NCBI RefSeq assembly: GCF_020172685.1
Contig: NZ_CP083986.1
Coordinates: 875,437 to 939,436 of the forward strand
DNA: 64,000 nucleotides
Direction of reading: 5' to 3'
Source of the DNA: [Mycobacterium] nativiensis
GTDB taxonomy: Bacteria; Actinomycetota; Actinomycetes; Mycobacteriales; Mycobacteriaceae
The notes below the pieces were generated by a model that saw nothing but the letters and a program-made list of their open reading frames with translations, was not told the DNA's origin and ran no database searches. Of this stretch, positions 45,496 to 54,249 are shown one piece after another (position 1 is the first letter of the stretch; every line of letters starts with the position of its first letter). Position numbers and translations under genes: made by a program.

Positions 45496-45515
45496 CGCCT
45501 GGAGCCTCAGACTGC

Positions 45516-45575
45516 CGCGAGACTGCAGCCACGCACGTTGTTCGCCACTTATCTGTGTGTGAGTGCAATCTCGCG
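45516..45575. repeat. Imperfect inverted repeat between convergent genes
   Basis: Arms 45516-45536 and 45555-45575 are complementary at 17 of 21 positions, both beginning CGCGAGA-TGCA. The 18-base loop separates them. It lies between two convergent genes and shares the CGCGAG start with the larger repeat at 42608, suggesting REP-like elements or bidirectional terminators. Confidence 0.7.
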
Positions 45576-45583
45576 ACCCGAAC

Positions 45584-47044
45584 TCAGCTCAGCCGGGCGC
45601 GCAACTCCCGCTTGAGCACCTTGCCGTAGCTGTTCTTGGGCAAAGCGTCGACGAACTCGTAGCGCTTCGGGCGCTTGAACCGGGCGATGCGCTCCAGCAG
45701 ATGCGCGTCCAGGTCACCGGCCGCCACGTCGCCCACCACGAACGCGACGACGATCTCGCCCCACTCGGGATCGGGCGTGCCCACCACCGCGGCCTCGGCG
45801 ACGCCGGGGTGATCCAGCAGCGCCTCCTCGACCTCGCGCGGATAGATGTTGCTGCCGCCGCTGATGACGACGTCCTTGGACCGGTCGCGCAGCGTCAGAT
45901 AGCCGCGTTCGTCGAATGAGCCCTTGTCGCCGGTGAACAGCCAACCGTCCTTGACGGTCTCCGCGGTGGCGGCGGGATTGTTCCAGTAGCCGGCCATCAC
46001 GACGTCGCCGCGACAGACGATCTCGCCGATCTCACCGGTCGGTGCCGGCGTCCCGTCGTCACGCAGCACCGCCACCTGCACCCCGGTGCGCGCCCGGCCC
46101 ACCGAGGCCAGGATCGCGTCGTCCCCGTCGTGGTCGGCGCGGCGCAGGCCGGTGATCGTCATCGGCGCCTCGCCCTGGCCGTAGAGCTGGGCGAACACCG
46201 GCCCGAACGCCGCCAGCGCCTTCTTCAGATTGCCCAGGTACATCGGGCCGCCGCCGTAGATGATCCTGCGCAGGTTGGCCGGCTTGGCCCGGCCGGTATC
46301 GACCAGCCGGGCCACCATGGTCGGCGCCAGGAACGCGGTGGCCCCGGGGTGCCGGCCGCACAGGTCGAGGAATTCCTCGGCGTCGAACGCCCCCGATTCG
46401 GGCACCACCTGCCGGGCGCCGCGCAGCACATACGGCGCGATGTACAGGCCGGACCCGTGTGACATCGGGGCGCCGTGGATCAGGGAGCAGTCGGCGTCGG
46501 GGTCGTCGAGATCGGCCAGGTGCGCCTGCGTCATCGCCATCAGATTGCGGTGCGTCAGCATGGCGCCCTTGGAGCGTCCGGTGGTGCCGCTGGTGTAGAA
46601 CAGCCACGCCAGTCGGGACGGGTCCGGGTCGGCCGAAGCGACGGGTGATGTATCAAATCGATCCAGATACGCTGCGCTGCCGATGGTCTCGACCGCCCTG
46701 GCGGCGGTCAGCCCGGGTGCCAGCTTCGGGGAGGCGAAGACCATGCTCGCCCCGGCATCGTCGAGGATCTGGGCCATCTCGTGTGGGTGCAGCTTGTAGT
46801 TGAGCGGTACCACGACGCAGTCCGCGGCCCAGGTGGCGAACATCAGCTCGATGATCTCGGGCCGGTTCTCGCTGGCGATCGCGATCCGTGCGCCGGGCTG
46901 CACCTGAAGCCGCAACGAGGCCGCCAATCGCAGTGCGCGATCGGCCAGTTCACGCCAGGTGTGTAGCCGGCGCTCGCCCTGATAGACCGCCCCCCGCTCA
47001 CCGAATCGGGCCGCGGCCTGATCCAGCAGAGAGAACATATTCAT
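45584..47044 (-). CDS. AMP-dependent acyl-CoA synthetase/ligase
   Basis: ANL-superfamily ligase of 486 residues converting a carboxylic acid to its acyl-CoA via an adenylate. The P-loop LFYTSGTTGRSKGAMLTH, GYWNNPAATAETVKDGWLFTGD (in two adjacent parts) and the C-terminal catalytic lysine in LPKNSYGKVLKREL are present. ATG 47044 overlaps the SDR stop (ATGA). It is last in the minus-strand operon. Short N-terminal domain suggests medium-chain, aromatic or cyclic acid substrates rather than long-chain lipid. Confidence 0.88.
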   Translation of the reverse strand: MNMFSLLDQAAARFGERGAVYQGERRLHTWRELADRALRLAASLRLQVQPGARIAIASENRPEIIELMFATWAADCVVVPLNYKLHPHEMAQILDDAGASMVFASPKLAPGLTAARAVETIGSAAYLDRFDTSPVASADPDPSRLAWLFYTSGTTGRSKGAMLTHRNLMAMTQAHLADLDDPDADCSLIHGAPMSHGSGLYIAPYVLRGARQVVPESGAFDAEEFLDLCGRHPGATAFLAPTMVARLVDTGRAKPANLRRIIYGGGPMYLGNLKKALAAFGPVFAQLYGQGEAPMTITGLRRADHDGDDAILASVGRARTGVQVAVLRDDGTPAPTGEIGEIVCRGDVVMAGYWNNPAATAETVKDGWLFTGDKGSFDERGYLTLRDRSKDVVISGGSNIYPREVEEALLDHPGVAEAAVVGTPDPEWGEIVVAFVVGDVAAGDLDAHLLERIARFKRPKRYEFVDALPKNSYGKVLKRELRARLS

Positions 47045-47826
47045 CGCTGAACCCACTCGGCGTCGAGCCCGAAGTCCGACAGGTATTTGGTCGAGCTCCA
47101 GCCGCCGTCGACGACGATGGTCTGGCCGTTGATGAATGAGCCTGCCTCCGAGCACAGGAAGGCGACGGTGCCCGCGATGTCGTCCACCCGGCCCAGCCGC
47201 GGATACGGCGTCATCTCGGCGTTGAGCTTGCGGAATCGGGCATCGGTGAGGCGCTCTTCGACCATCGGGGTGACCGTGACGCCGGGGGCCACCGCGTTAC
47301 ACCGGATGCCCTGAGCGCCGTACTGGCAGGCGATGTGGGTGGTCAGTGCGGTCAGCCCGCCCTTGGCCGCCGAGTACGCCCCGCCGCGCAGGCCGCCCAC
47401 CACCGCGAAGGTGGAGGTGACGTTGATGATCGCCGAGCCGGGCGTCAGGTGGCCCAGCACCTCGCGGGTCAGCCGAAACGGCGCCCGCAGCATCAGATTC
47501 AGGAAATGGTCGAGGGATTCGTCGTCGGTCTCATGCAGCGGCTTCGGGCTGCCGACACCGGCGTTGTTGATCAGGTAGTCCACCCGGCCCCACCGGGCCA
47601 GCGCGGCATCGACGATCTGCCGCGGGCCCTCATCGGTGGTGAGGTCCACCGCCACGGTGGCGATGCGTTCGGGGTCGGTTCCGCCGGCCTCCAGCGCTGC
47701 CGCCAGGCCGGCCAGCCGCTCCTGGTCGCGGCCGGTGCCGAGAACCGCCATTCCGGACTCGGCAAGCTTTGTGGCGCAGCCGAATCCGATTCCGCTGCTG
47801 GCTCCGGTAACGATCGCCACCTGCAT
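47041..47826 (-). CDS. SDR family oxidoreductase
   Basis: Classical SDR of 261 residues. TGASSGIGFG, NNAGVG and the catalytic set Ser (VTSTF) with Tyr-Ala-Ala-Lys (AYSAAKGG) are intact, the serine standing thirteen residues before the tyrosine. TGRDQ at the end of beta-2 suggests NADP. The C-terminal tail with WVQR is longer than usual. It lies between two acyl-CoA ligases in the same operon, so a 3-hydroxyacyl-CoA or ring-alcohol oxidation is likely. Confidence 0.87.
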   Translation of the reverse strand: MQVAIVTGASSGIGFGCATKLAESGMAVLGTGRDQERLAGLAAALEAGGTDPERIATVAVDLTTDEGPRQIVDAALARWGRVDYLINNAGVGSPKPLHETDDESLDHFLNLMLRAPFRLTREVLGHLTPGSAIINVTSTFAVVGGLRGGAYSAAKGGLTALTTHIACQYGAQGIRCNAVAPGVTVTPMVEERLTDARFRKLNAEMTPYPRLGRVDDIAGTVAFLCSEAGSFINGQTIVVDGGWSSTKYLSDFGLDAEWVQR

Positions 47827-47828
47827 GG

Positions 47829-49361
47829 TCAGCTCCTTCCGATCAGTGCCGCGCGGATCTGGTGTTTGACCACCTTGCCGGCGTCGTTCTTGGGCAGCGC
47901 GTCCCAGATCAGCACCTGCTCGGGGGCCTTGAATCGGGCCACCCCGCGCTCGGTCAGCAGCGCGCGCAGCTCCGCGACATCCGGGGCGGTCTCACCGGCG
48001 GCAACGATCACCGCGCAGGCCCGCTCCCCGGTCCGGGGATCGGGCACCCCGACGACGGCGATCTCGGCGATGCCGGGATGGCCGATCAGGATGTCCTCCA
48101 CCTCGCGCGCGGAGATGTTCTCGCCGTTGCGGATGATCACGTCCTTGAGCCGGCCGGTGACCAGCAGATAGTTGTCGTCGACCCAGCGGCCCAGATCGCC
48201 GGTGGCGAAGTAGCCCTCGGCATCGAAACAGTCCTGCTCGTCGGAGGGGTGGGCGTAGCCGAGCAGCATCTGCGGCCCGCGGACGTAGATCTCACCCTCG
48301 CCCGGCGGAGCTCCGGCGTGGGCGATCAGTTTGATGTCGGCGATCCCGGCCCGGCCGTCGGTCTGCGCGGCGTATGCCCGCTCGTCGGCGCCGATCGCAC
48401 CGATCGTGGTGACCGGAACCTCGCTGGACCCGTACACCCGGGTGACGGCGGCACCACGGAAATAGCCGGTTGCCTCTTCGATCAGCGACGCCGGCACCGA
48501 CGCACCGCCGCAGACGAACAGCTTGAGGTCGGGCAGGTCGGTGCCGGCGCGGCGGGCGGCGGCCAGCAGACCGGCCAGAAACGGTGTCGCGCCCGCGATG
48601 TGCGTGCAGCGTTCGGCGAGCATCAGTCCGACTGCCGCATCCGGATCCCAGGTGTCCATCAGCACGGCGGTGGTCTCGAGCAGCAGCGGGGCCTCGAACG
48701 CATAGATCGACCCGCCGATGTGGGCGATGGGGGAGGGAACCAGAAACCGGTCACCCGGTTCGAAAAGCCAGTGTCGCCCCAGCTGTGCGATCAGGGCGTT
48801 GATCGAGTTATGGCTGTGCAGCACGCCTTTGGCCCGCCCGGTGGTGCCGGAGGTGTACAGCAGCAATCGGGTGGCGTCGGGGTCCAGCACCGGAAACGCG
48901 GCCGGTTCGCAACCGCTGTCCAGCAACTCCCGGTAGTCGGTGTACGTACCCGACGGCCCGCGCACCACCACCGTCTCGGGTGGATCGGGCAGGTCGGCGG
49001 TCACCCGGGTCAGCATCGCCGGGTAGTCGTGGCCGCGGAACTGTCCCGGCGCGAACAGCATTCGGGTGCCCGAGTCGGCGAGGATGAACCCCAGTTCCGC
49101 GTCGCGCAGCGAAGGCAGGATGGGGTTGACCACCATCCCGGACAGTGTCGCGGCCAGGTACACGACGGCGGCCTCGTGCCAGTTCGGCAGCATGAACGAC
49201 ACCACACTGCCGGTCGGCATCCGCTCCAGCATCGCCCCGGCCAGCAGCGTCGCCCGGGTGTGCAGCTCCCGGCAGGTCAGCCGGGTGTCGCCATCGACGA
49301 CCAGCACCCGGTCCGGGGTGTTCGCGGCGGCCGCCGGAAGGGTGTCGGCCAGTGTCGTCAC
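47829..49361 (-). CDS. AMP-dependent acyl-CoA synthetase/ligase
   Basis: Second ANL ligase of the operon, 510 residues. LLYTSGTTGRAKGVLHSHNS, TRVYGSSEVPVTT and GYFATGDLGRW are canonical, and LPKNDAGKVVKHQI carries the catalytic lysine. GTG 49361 overlaps the stop of the GntR gene (GTGA), which excludes the longer reading of this frame upstream. It resembles cyclohexanecarboxylate- or bile-acid-type ligases in general form, but the acid is unknown. Confidence 0.88.
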   Translation of the reverse strand: MTTLADTLPAAAANTPDRVLVVDGDTRLTCRELHTRATLLAGAMLERMPTGSVVSFMLPNWHEAAVVYLAATLSGMVVNPILPSLRDAELGFILADSGTRMLFAPGQFRGHDYPAMLTRVTADLPDPPETVVVRGPSGTYTDYRELLDSGCEPAAFPVLDPDATRLLLYTSGTTGRAKGVLHSHNSINALIAQLGRHWLFEPGDRFLVPSPIAHIGGSIYAFEAPLLLETTAVLMDTWDPDAAVGLMLAERCTHIAGATPFLAGLLAAARRAGTDLPDLKLFVCGGASVPASLIEEATGYFRGAAVTRVYGSSEVPVTTIGAIGADERAYAAQTDGRAGIADIKLIAHAGAPPGEGEIYVRGPQMLLGYAHPSDEQDCFDAEGYFATGDLGRWVDDNYLLVTGRLKDVIIRNGENISAREVEDILIGHPGIAEIAVVGVPDPRTGERACAVIVAAGETAPDVAELRALLTERGVARFKAPEQVLIWDALPKNDAGKVVKHQIRAALIGRS

Positions 49362-50095
49362 GGGTCGGCCTGTCCCGAAACCCGGTGCAGAGTCATCGAA
49401 TACCGGTAGGCGTCGCCGGCATGGGTGTTCACCGTGACCTGTGCGATCTCGCCCTCGGACGTGGTGTAGCTGCGCTGCATCTGCAGCGCGGCGGTGCCGG
49501 CCCCGATGGCCAGCGTCTTGGCCAGCTCCGGGGTGATGATCACCGCGCGAATGTGTTGGCGAACCTCGACGACGCTGACCCCGAACACGTCCTCGATCAG
49601 CGGGAAGATCGGGCCCGAGTGGCGCTGCAGCAGGCGGCCGACACCGGCGAACGCCCGGTTGATGTAGTACTCGGTCCGGCAGATCGGCGTCGCGTGGCCG
49701 GCCACGCGCCGGTTGCCGCGCACCGACAGCCATTCGGTGCCCGTCGGCAGGCCGGTGCGCGCGGCGATCTCGTCGTCGACGGTGACCATCGCATTGGAGT
49801 CGATCTCGAACGAGGAGCCGGCCGCGAACGCGACCAGGTCGTTGATCGACACCACGTCCTGGGCGTAGCAGCTCGTCGCGGTGCGGGGGATCACCACGGT
49901 ACCCGCCCGCGGCCGGGACACGACGAGGTTGTCCTCCCGCAGTCGGCGCAGTGCCTCGCGAATCGTGTAGCGGCTCACCGTGAACCGTTCGCACAGTTCG
50001 TGTTCGGTGGGCAACTGCGAGCCCACCGGATACACCCCGTCGGCGATCTCCTTGCGCAGCTCCCGCGCCACCCGCAGGTAGCGGTGGTCGGTCAC
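49358..50095 (-). CDS. GntR family regulator (HutC/UTRA type)
   Basis: A 245-residue repressor with an N-terminal winged helix (LPTEHELCERFTVSRYTIRE, residues about 28-47) and a C-terminal UTRA effector domain (ICRTEYYINRAFAGV ... ALQMQRSYTTSEGEIAQ). GTG 50095 and the stop overlap both neighbours by four bases, so it is translated with them. UTRA regulators sense small acids, amines or sugars. The divergent promoter region at 51750-51798 contains a GTTCTGC-N5-GCAGAAC palindrome that could be its operator. Confidence 0.9.
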   Translation of the reverse strand: MTDHRYLRVARELRKEIADGVYPVGSQLPTEHELCERFTVSRYTIREALRRLREDNLVVSRPRAGTVVIPRTATSCYAQDVVSINDLVAFAAGSSFEIDSNAMVTVDDEIAARTGLPTGTEWLSVRGNRRVAGHATPICRTEYYINRAFAGVGRLLQRHSGPIFPLIEDVFGVSVVEVRQHIRAVIITPELAKTLAIGAGTAALQMQRSYTTSEGEIAQVTVNTHAGDAYRYSMTLHRVSGQADP

Positions 50096-51708
50096 GATCG
50101 CACCGGGTGTAGTGCCAGCACGCTGCCGTCTCCGTCGCCCGCGACGAACAGCTCCCCGCCGGGCCCGCGCGCGATGCCCGCGAACGGGCCCTGCGGCCCC
50201 GAGAACGGCGGCATGCCTCGCAGCGGCTTGGGCTGCACACCCGGCGGCGGCCCGATCGGCAGCCCGGAGGCGATGGCGTGCCGGGCGCCGGAGTCGAGGT
50301 CGGCGGCGAGCACCTGCCGGGCGCCGGCGTCGACGATGTAGAGCCGGCGGTCGGCCACCAGGATGCCCTGCGGGCGCACCAGCCCGTCGACCACCGTCTC
50401 GATGCCTGCCCCGCCGACGCGCACCACCCGCCCGGCGCCGGATTCGGCCACCAGGTAGCTCCCGTCCTCGGCGGGGACGATCCCGACCGGGTCGGCCAGG
50501 CCGCCGGCCAGCACTTCGACGGTGCCGGCGTGCACGCGCAGCACCCGGCCGGTGCCGAACTCGGTGACCACCACCCCGGCGGGCCCCACCGCGACCCCGT
50601 AGAGCTGGTCGAAGCCGTCGGCGAGCACCTCGCTGTGGGCCTGCGCCGGGACATATCGGCTGACCTGACCGCCGGAGGTGGCCACCACGAACTCGCCGGG
50701 GCCGTCCGCCGCCACGCCCCGGATGAATCCGGGATAGCCGGGGGTGAACAGCATTCCGAGTGTTTCCAGCCGGCCGCCGGCACCGACCGCGTAGAAGTAG
50801 GTGCCGTCGGCGACGTAGAGGGCGCCGGCAGCATCGGTGGTGAGATCCAGCGGCCAGTTCAGCCCGCCCGGCAGCACCGCGGTCGCAGCGCCGCCGGCGC
50901 CGATCTCGGTGATCTCGCCGCTGAAGTTGGAGACGAACAGCCGGCCGTCGGCGTAGGTGCAGTTGTCCAGCCCGGGCTGCAGCTGCGCCAGCACGGTGCG
51001 CTCGCCGGTGCGCGGGTCGATGCGCAGCACCTGACCGCTGGCGGCCTGGGTGGAGACGATGCTGCCGTCGGCGTCGAACTTCACCGAGTCGGGCACGCCC
51101 AGGTCACCGGCAACCCGTTGCGGCGCAACGTCGTCGGCGTAGGGGTCGATGCGCCAGATCTCGTTGGCGGTCATCACCGGGAAGTACAGCAGGCCGTCGG
51201 GCCCCACCTCCATGGCGTTGGGTGAGGGCAGGTTCTCGGCCAGGACTCGTTGCGCTCCGGTGGCGCGATCCAGTTCCATCAGCCGTCCGCCGTCGCGGCA
51301 CTCCCCGACGAACAGGCGGTCCCGGTGCACCGTGATCCCGTTTGCGCACGGCAGGTCGTCGCGCAGCACGCGAGCGCGTCCGGACGGGTCGAGCACGCTG
51401 ACCCGGGCGTCCATCACCTCGGTGGCGTAGAGGTTGCCGGCGTCGTCGAATGCCACGTCGTCGGGTGCCACGACATCCCCGCCGCGTGCGCTCACGACCG
51501 CCAGGTCGCCGGTGGTCACGTCCAGTGCGCTGATCTGGCTGCCGGTCACCTGCGCGACGTAGACCCGGCCGTCGGGGCCGGTCCGCAGGCCGTTGGCGCC
51601 GAACAGTCGACTGGGTTCGGTGACGCGTTCCAGGCGCCAGCCCGGCGCGACGGTGGGGCTGGCGAGCACTTCGCGGGGGAGCATGACTTCGGACGGTATC
51701 AAGCGCAC
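50092..51708 (-). CDS. SMP-30/NHL-type beta-propeller protein
   Basis: A 538-residue repeat protein: blades recur at about 45 residues with patterns such as GPDGRVYVAQV, FDDAGNLYATEV, GPDGLLYFPVM and VGPAGVVVTEFGTG, as in gluconolactonase-like or streptogramin-lyase propellers, roughly two propellers long. No signal peptide or lipobox is visible, so it is probably cytoplasmic. It may hydrolyse a lactone. GTG 51708 gives MRLIPSEV; ATG 51684 is an alternative. It is first in the minus-strand operon and divergent from the CoA-transferase operon. Confidence 0.75.
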   Translation of the reverse strand: MRLIPSEVMLPREVLASPTVAPGWRLERVTEPSRLFGANGLRTGPDGRVYVAQVTGSQISALDVTTGDLAVVSARGGDVVAPDDVAFDDAGNLYATEVMDARVSVLDPSGRARVLRDDLPCANGITVHRDRLFVGECRDGGRLMELDRATGAQRVLAENLPSPNAMEVGPDGLLYFPVMTANEIWRIDPYADDVAPQRVAGDLGVPDSVKFDADGSIVSTQAASGQVLRIDPRTGERTVLAQLQPGLDNCTYADGRLFVSNFSGEITEIGAGGAATAVLPGGLNWPLDLTTDAAGALYVADGTYFYAVGAGGRLETLGMLFTPGYPGFIRGVAADGPGEFVVATSGGQVSRYVPAQAHSEVLADGFDQLYGVAVGPAGVVVTEFGTGRVLRVHAGTVEVLAGGLADPVGIVPAEDGSYLVAESGAGRVVRVGGAGIETVVDGLVRPQGILVADRRLYIVDAGARQVLAADLDSGARHAIASGLPIGPPPGVQPKPLRGMPPFSGPQGPFAGIARGPGGELFVAGDGDGSVLALHPVRS

Positions 51709-51749
51709 GTTAGTCCAGACAATAGCTCGGCAGGATGCGTTCGGAACCC

Positions 51750-51798
51750 TTGACGCACTAATAACCGCTGCGGAATAGTGTTCTGCAATACGCAGAAC
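51750..51798 (+). promoter_or_regulatory. Divergent promoter with GTTCTGC palindrome
   Basis: TTGACG (51750-51755), 18-base spacer, AATAGT (51774-51779) face rightward. A perfect inverted repeat GTTCTGC-AATAC-GCAGAAC (51780-51798) sits on the likely start site of the CoA-transferase operon, ideal for repression. A TATTGT (51719-51724, minus strand) could be the -10 of the opposite operon, giving a near-leaderless start at 51708. Confidence 0.65.
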
Positions 51799-51806
51799 GG
51801 AGTATT

Positions 51807-52991
51807 TTGTCCGAACAAATGACGGTTGGTGGTTCCGCGCAGGCGGGCGGGCCGCTGCGCGGCGTGACCGTCGTCGACCTGACGACGATGGTGATGGGCC
51901 CGTACTGCACGCAGATCATGGCCGACATGGGGGCGGCCGTCGTCAAGATCGAGCCGCCCGAGGGCGACGCCACCCGCTACATCTCGGCGGGTCCGGCGCC
52001 GGACATGAGCGGGGTGTTCGTCAACGTCAACCGCGGCAAGCGCAGCGTCGTGCTGGACCTGCGCACCGACGCCGGCCGCGAGGCGATCGCGGCGCTGATC
52101 GCCCGCGCCGACGTCTTCATCCACTCGATGCGGGCCAAGGCGATCGCCAAACTGGGCCTGGGCTACGACGACGTCGCCGCGCTCAACCCGGCGATCGTCT
52201 ACACCAACTGTTACGGCTACTCCCGGCGCGGCCCGGACGGCGACCGCCCGGCCTATGACGACACCATCCAGGCCGAATGCGGGCTGCCCGCGGTGCAGCA
52301 ACAGCTCACCGGGCGGGCCGACTACGTGGGCACCATCATGGCCGACAAGATCGCCGGGCTGACCGCCCTCTACGCCACGATGATGGCGCTGTTTCACCGG
52401 GAACGGACCGGGCAGGGCCAAGAGGTCGAGGTCGCGATGTTCGAGACCATGGCCTCGTTCATGCTCGTCGAACACGCCAACGGCGCCATGTTCGACCCGC
52501 CGCTGGGACCGGCCGTCTACCCGCGCACGGTGGCGCCCAACCGACGGCCCTATGCCACCAGCGACGGGCAGATCGCCGCGCTGATCTACAACGACAAGCA
52601 CTGGAACGCCTTCATCGACGCTGTCGGGCCGCCCTGGGCGTCCGAGCAATTCGCCACCCTGGCGCAGCGCGCCCGGCAGATCGACACCGTCTACGGGCTG
52701 CTGGCGCAGACCATCAAGGGGCGCAGCACGCAGGAGTGGCTGACACTGTTCCGCGAGTTGGAGATCCCGGCCGCCCCGCTGAACACCCCAGGTGCCCTCT
52801 TCGACGACCCGCACCTCAACGCGGTGGGCCTCTTCGAAACCGTGGACACCCCCAATGGCCCGGTGCGTTTCCCTGGGGTGCCCACCTGGCTGTCGCAGAC
52901 CCCCGGCCGGGTCGCCGGGCCGGCGCCGGAGCTGGGAGCGCACACCGCGGCGGTTCTCGCCGAACTCGGCCTCGGGCAGGAGCCGGCGTGA
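51807..52991 (+). CDS. CaiB/BaiF family III CoA-transferase
   Basis: Type III CoA-transferase, 394 residues, first gene of the long right-hand operon. GVTVVDLTTMVMGPYCTQI and VNRGKRSVVLDLRT are typical, and MADKIAGL carries the predicted catalytic Asp. TTG 51807 has GGAG four bases upstream, while ATG 51819 would have no ribosome binding site, so TTG is used here. A palindromic operator candidate overlaps its transcription start. Likely role: activating or transferring CoA onto the acid entering the pathway. Confidence 0.88.
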   Translation: MSEQMTVGGSAQAGGPLRGVTVVDLTTMVMGPYCTQIMADMGAAVVKIEPPEGDATRYISAGPAPDMSGVFVNVNRGKRSVVLDLRTDAGREAIAALIARADVFIHSMRAKAIAKLGLGYDDVAALNPAIVYTNCYGYSRRGPDGDRPAYDDTIQAECGLPAVQQQLTGRADYVGTIMADKIAGLTALYATMMALFHRERTGQGQEVEVAMFETMASFMLVEHANGAMFDPPLGPAVYPRTVAPNRRPYATSDGQIAALIYNDKHWNAFIDAVGPPWASEQFATLAQRARQIDTVYGLLAQTIKGRSTQEWLTLFRELEIPAAPLNTPGALFDDPHLNAVGLFETVDTPNGPVRFPGVPTWLSQTPGRVAGPAPELGAHTAAVLAELGLGQEPA

Positions 52992-53012
52992 GCCCGCCGG
53001 CGACGATGCAGT

Positions 53013-53045
53013 GGGGGTGCCCCCAGGCGCGCAGCGCCGAGGGGG
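53013..53045 (-). repeat. GC-rich dispersed palindromic repeat, copy 2
   Basis: The reverse complement of 53013-53045 nearly equals 9157-9189, with the same C5TCG, central GCGC stem and G5-ACCCC end. It lies in the 88-base gap between CoA-transferase and dehydrogenase, the only sizeable gap in an otherwise overlapping operon. Confidence 0.6.
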
Positions 53046-53079
53046 ACGGAGCTTGCGGAGCGATGCTGAGGAGTGGCGC

Positions 53080-54249
53080 GTGAGCCTGGACTTCGAGATG
53101 GGGCCGCGTGCCGACGAGCTGCGCGGGCAGCTGCGGGAACTGATCGGCGACGAGCTGCCGGAGCGCTTTCCCGGGGCGTTCACCGATGATCCCACCGATC
53201 TGGCTGCGGCCCAACGCTTCTGCCGGGTCCTGGCCGAGCGTGACCTGTTGTGCCTGTCCTGGCCGGAGGAATTCGGCGGCGCGGGCGCCTCGGTGTGGGA
53301 GCAGACCGTGGTGCGCGAGGAGATGTGGGCGCACCACGAGCCGCGCGGCGCCCAGTACATGGGGGTGAACTGGGTCGGGCCGATCATCATGCGGCACGGC
53401 ACATCCGAGCAGCAGCGCAGCCATCTGCCGCCGATCGCGGCCGGCGAGGTCATCTGGTGTCAGGGATTCTCTGAACCCGAGGCCGGTTCGGACCTGGCGT
53501 CGCTGCGTACCTACGCCCGGCGTGACGGCGACAGTTGGGTGATCAACGGCCAGAAGATCTGGACCTCCTACGCCACCATGGCGCAGTGGTGCTTCCTGCT
53601 GGCCCGCACCACTCGAGTGGGCGACGGGGCAGTCACCAAGAAACAGCAGGGCCTGACGATTTTCCTGGTCCCGATGGACAACCCGGCGATCAAGGTCCGT
53701 CCGATCCGCACCATGATGGGCCCGCATCACCTCAACGAGGTGTTCTTCGACGACCTGCGCGTCACCGACGCCGACGTGCTCGGCGAGGTCGACGCGGGAT
53801 GGTCGATCGTGGCCGATGTGATGGCGTTCGAACGGGTGGGGATCGCCCGCTACGCCCGCTGCGAGCGACTCCTGGCCGCGGCACCGGAGGCACTCGGCCA
53901 GCGCTGGGATGACCTGCCCGCCGAACTGATCGCCCGCTGGGTGCGCATGCTCACGCACTGCCGGCGCGCCCGGCTGATGGCCTACCGGGTGGTGGCCCTG
54001 CAGGCCGGCGGGCGGATCGCCCCCGGCGACGCCTCCGCCTACCGGATCGCGGTCACCCGACTGGATCAGGAGAGCGCCGAGGTGCTCATGGAGATCGCCG
54101 CCGAAGCCCCCGACGATCCGGAGGCGCAGTGGTTCCGCGCCGAGGTCGAAGACCACTGGCGCTACTCGCAGGCCGCCACGGTGTCCTCGGGCAGCATCGA
54201 GATGCAGCGGATTCTGTTGTCCCGTGCGCTGTTGGCGGTGCCGCGATGA
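53080..54249 (+). CDS. Acyl-CoA dehydrogenase, alpha-type subunit
   Basis: A 389-residue dehydrogenase from GTG 53080 (GAGGAG upstream). GFSEPEAGSDLASLRTYARR, NGQKIWTSYATMAQW and MMGPHHLNEVFFDDLRV are typical; the tail VSSGSIEMQRILLSRALLAVPR keeps the C-terminal fold. The stop overlaps the next dehydrogenase-like gene (ATGA). Tandem full-length plus divergent short dehydrogenases in mycobacteria form alpha2beta2 enzymes, as with ChsE4-ChsE5 in cholesterol side-chain degradation, so this is the probable FAD-binding catalytic half. Confidence 0.88.
   Translation: MSLDFEMGPRADELRGQLRELIGDELPERFPGAFTDDPTDLAAAQRFCRVLAERDLLCLSWPEEFGGAGASVWEQTVVREEMWAHHEPRGAQYMGVNWVGPIIMRHGTSEQQRSHLPPIAAGEVIWCQGFSEPEAGSDLASLRTYARRDGDSWVINGQKIWTSYATMAQWCFLLARTTRVGDGAVTKKQQGLTIFLVPMDNPAIKVRPIRTMMGPHHLNEVFFDDLRVTDADVLGEVDAGWSIVADVMAFERVGIARYARCERLLAAAPEALGQRWDDLPAELIARWVRMLTHCRRARLMAYRVVALQAGGRIAPGDASAYRIAVTRLDQESAEVLMEIAAEAPDDPEAQWFRAEVEDHWRYSQAATVSSGSIEMQRILLSRALLAVPR

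Noticed and set aside
47829..50834. Apparent 1001-codon fusion of ligase with upstream sequence
   Set aside because: The upstream part is out of frame with the GntR and propeller genes and has no homology; the GTGA overlap at 49361 gives a normal-length ligase.
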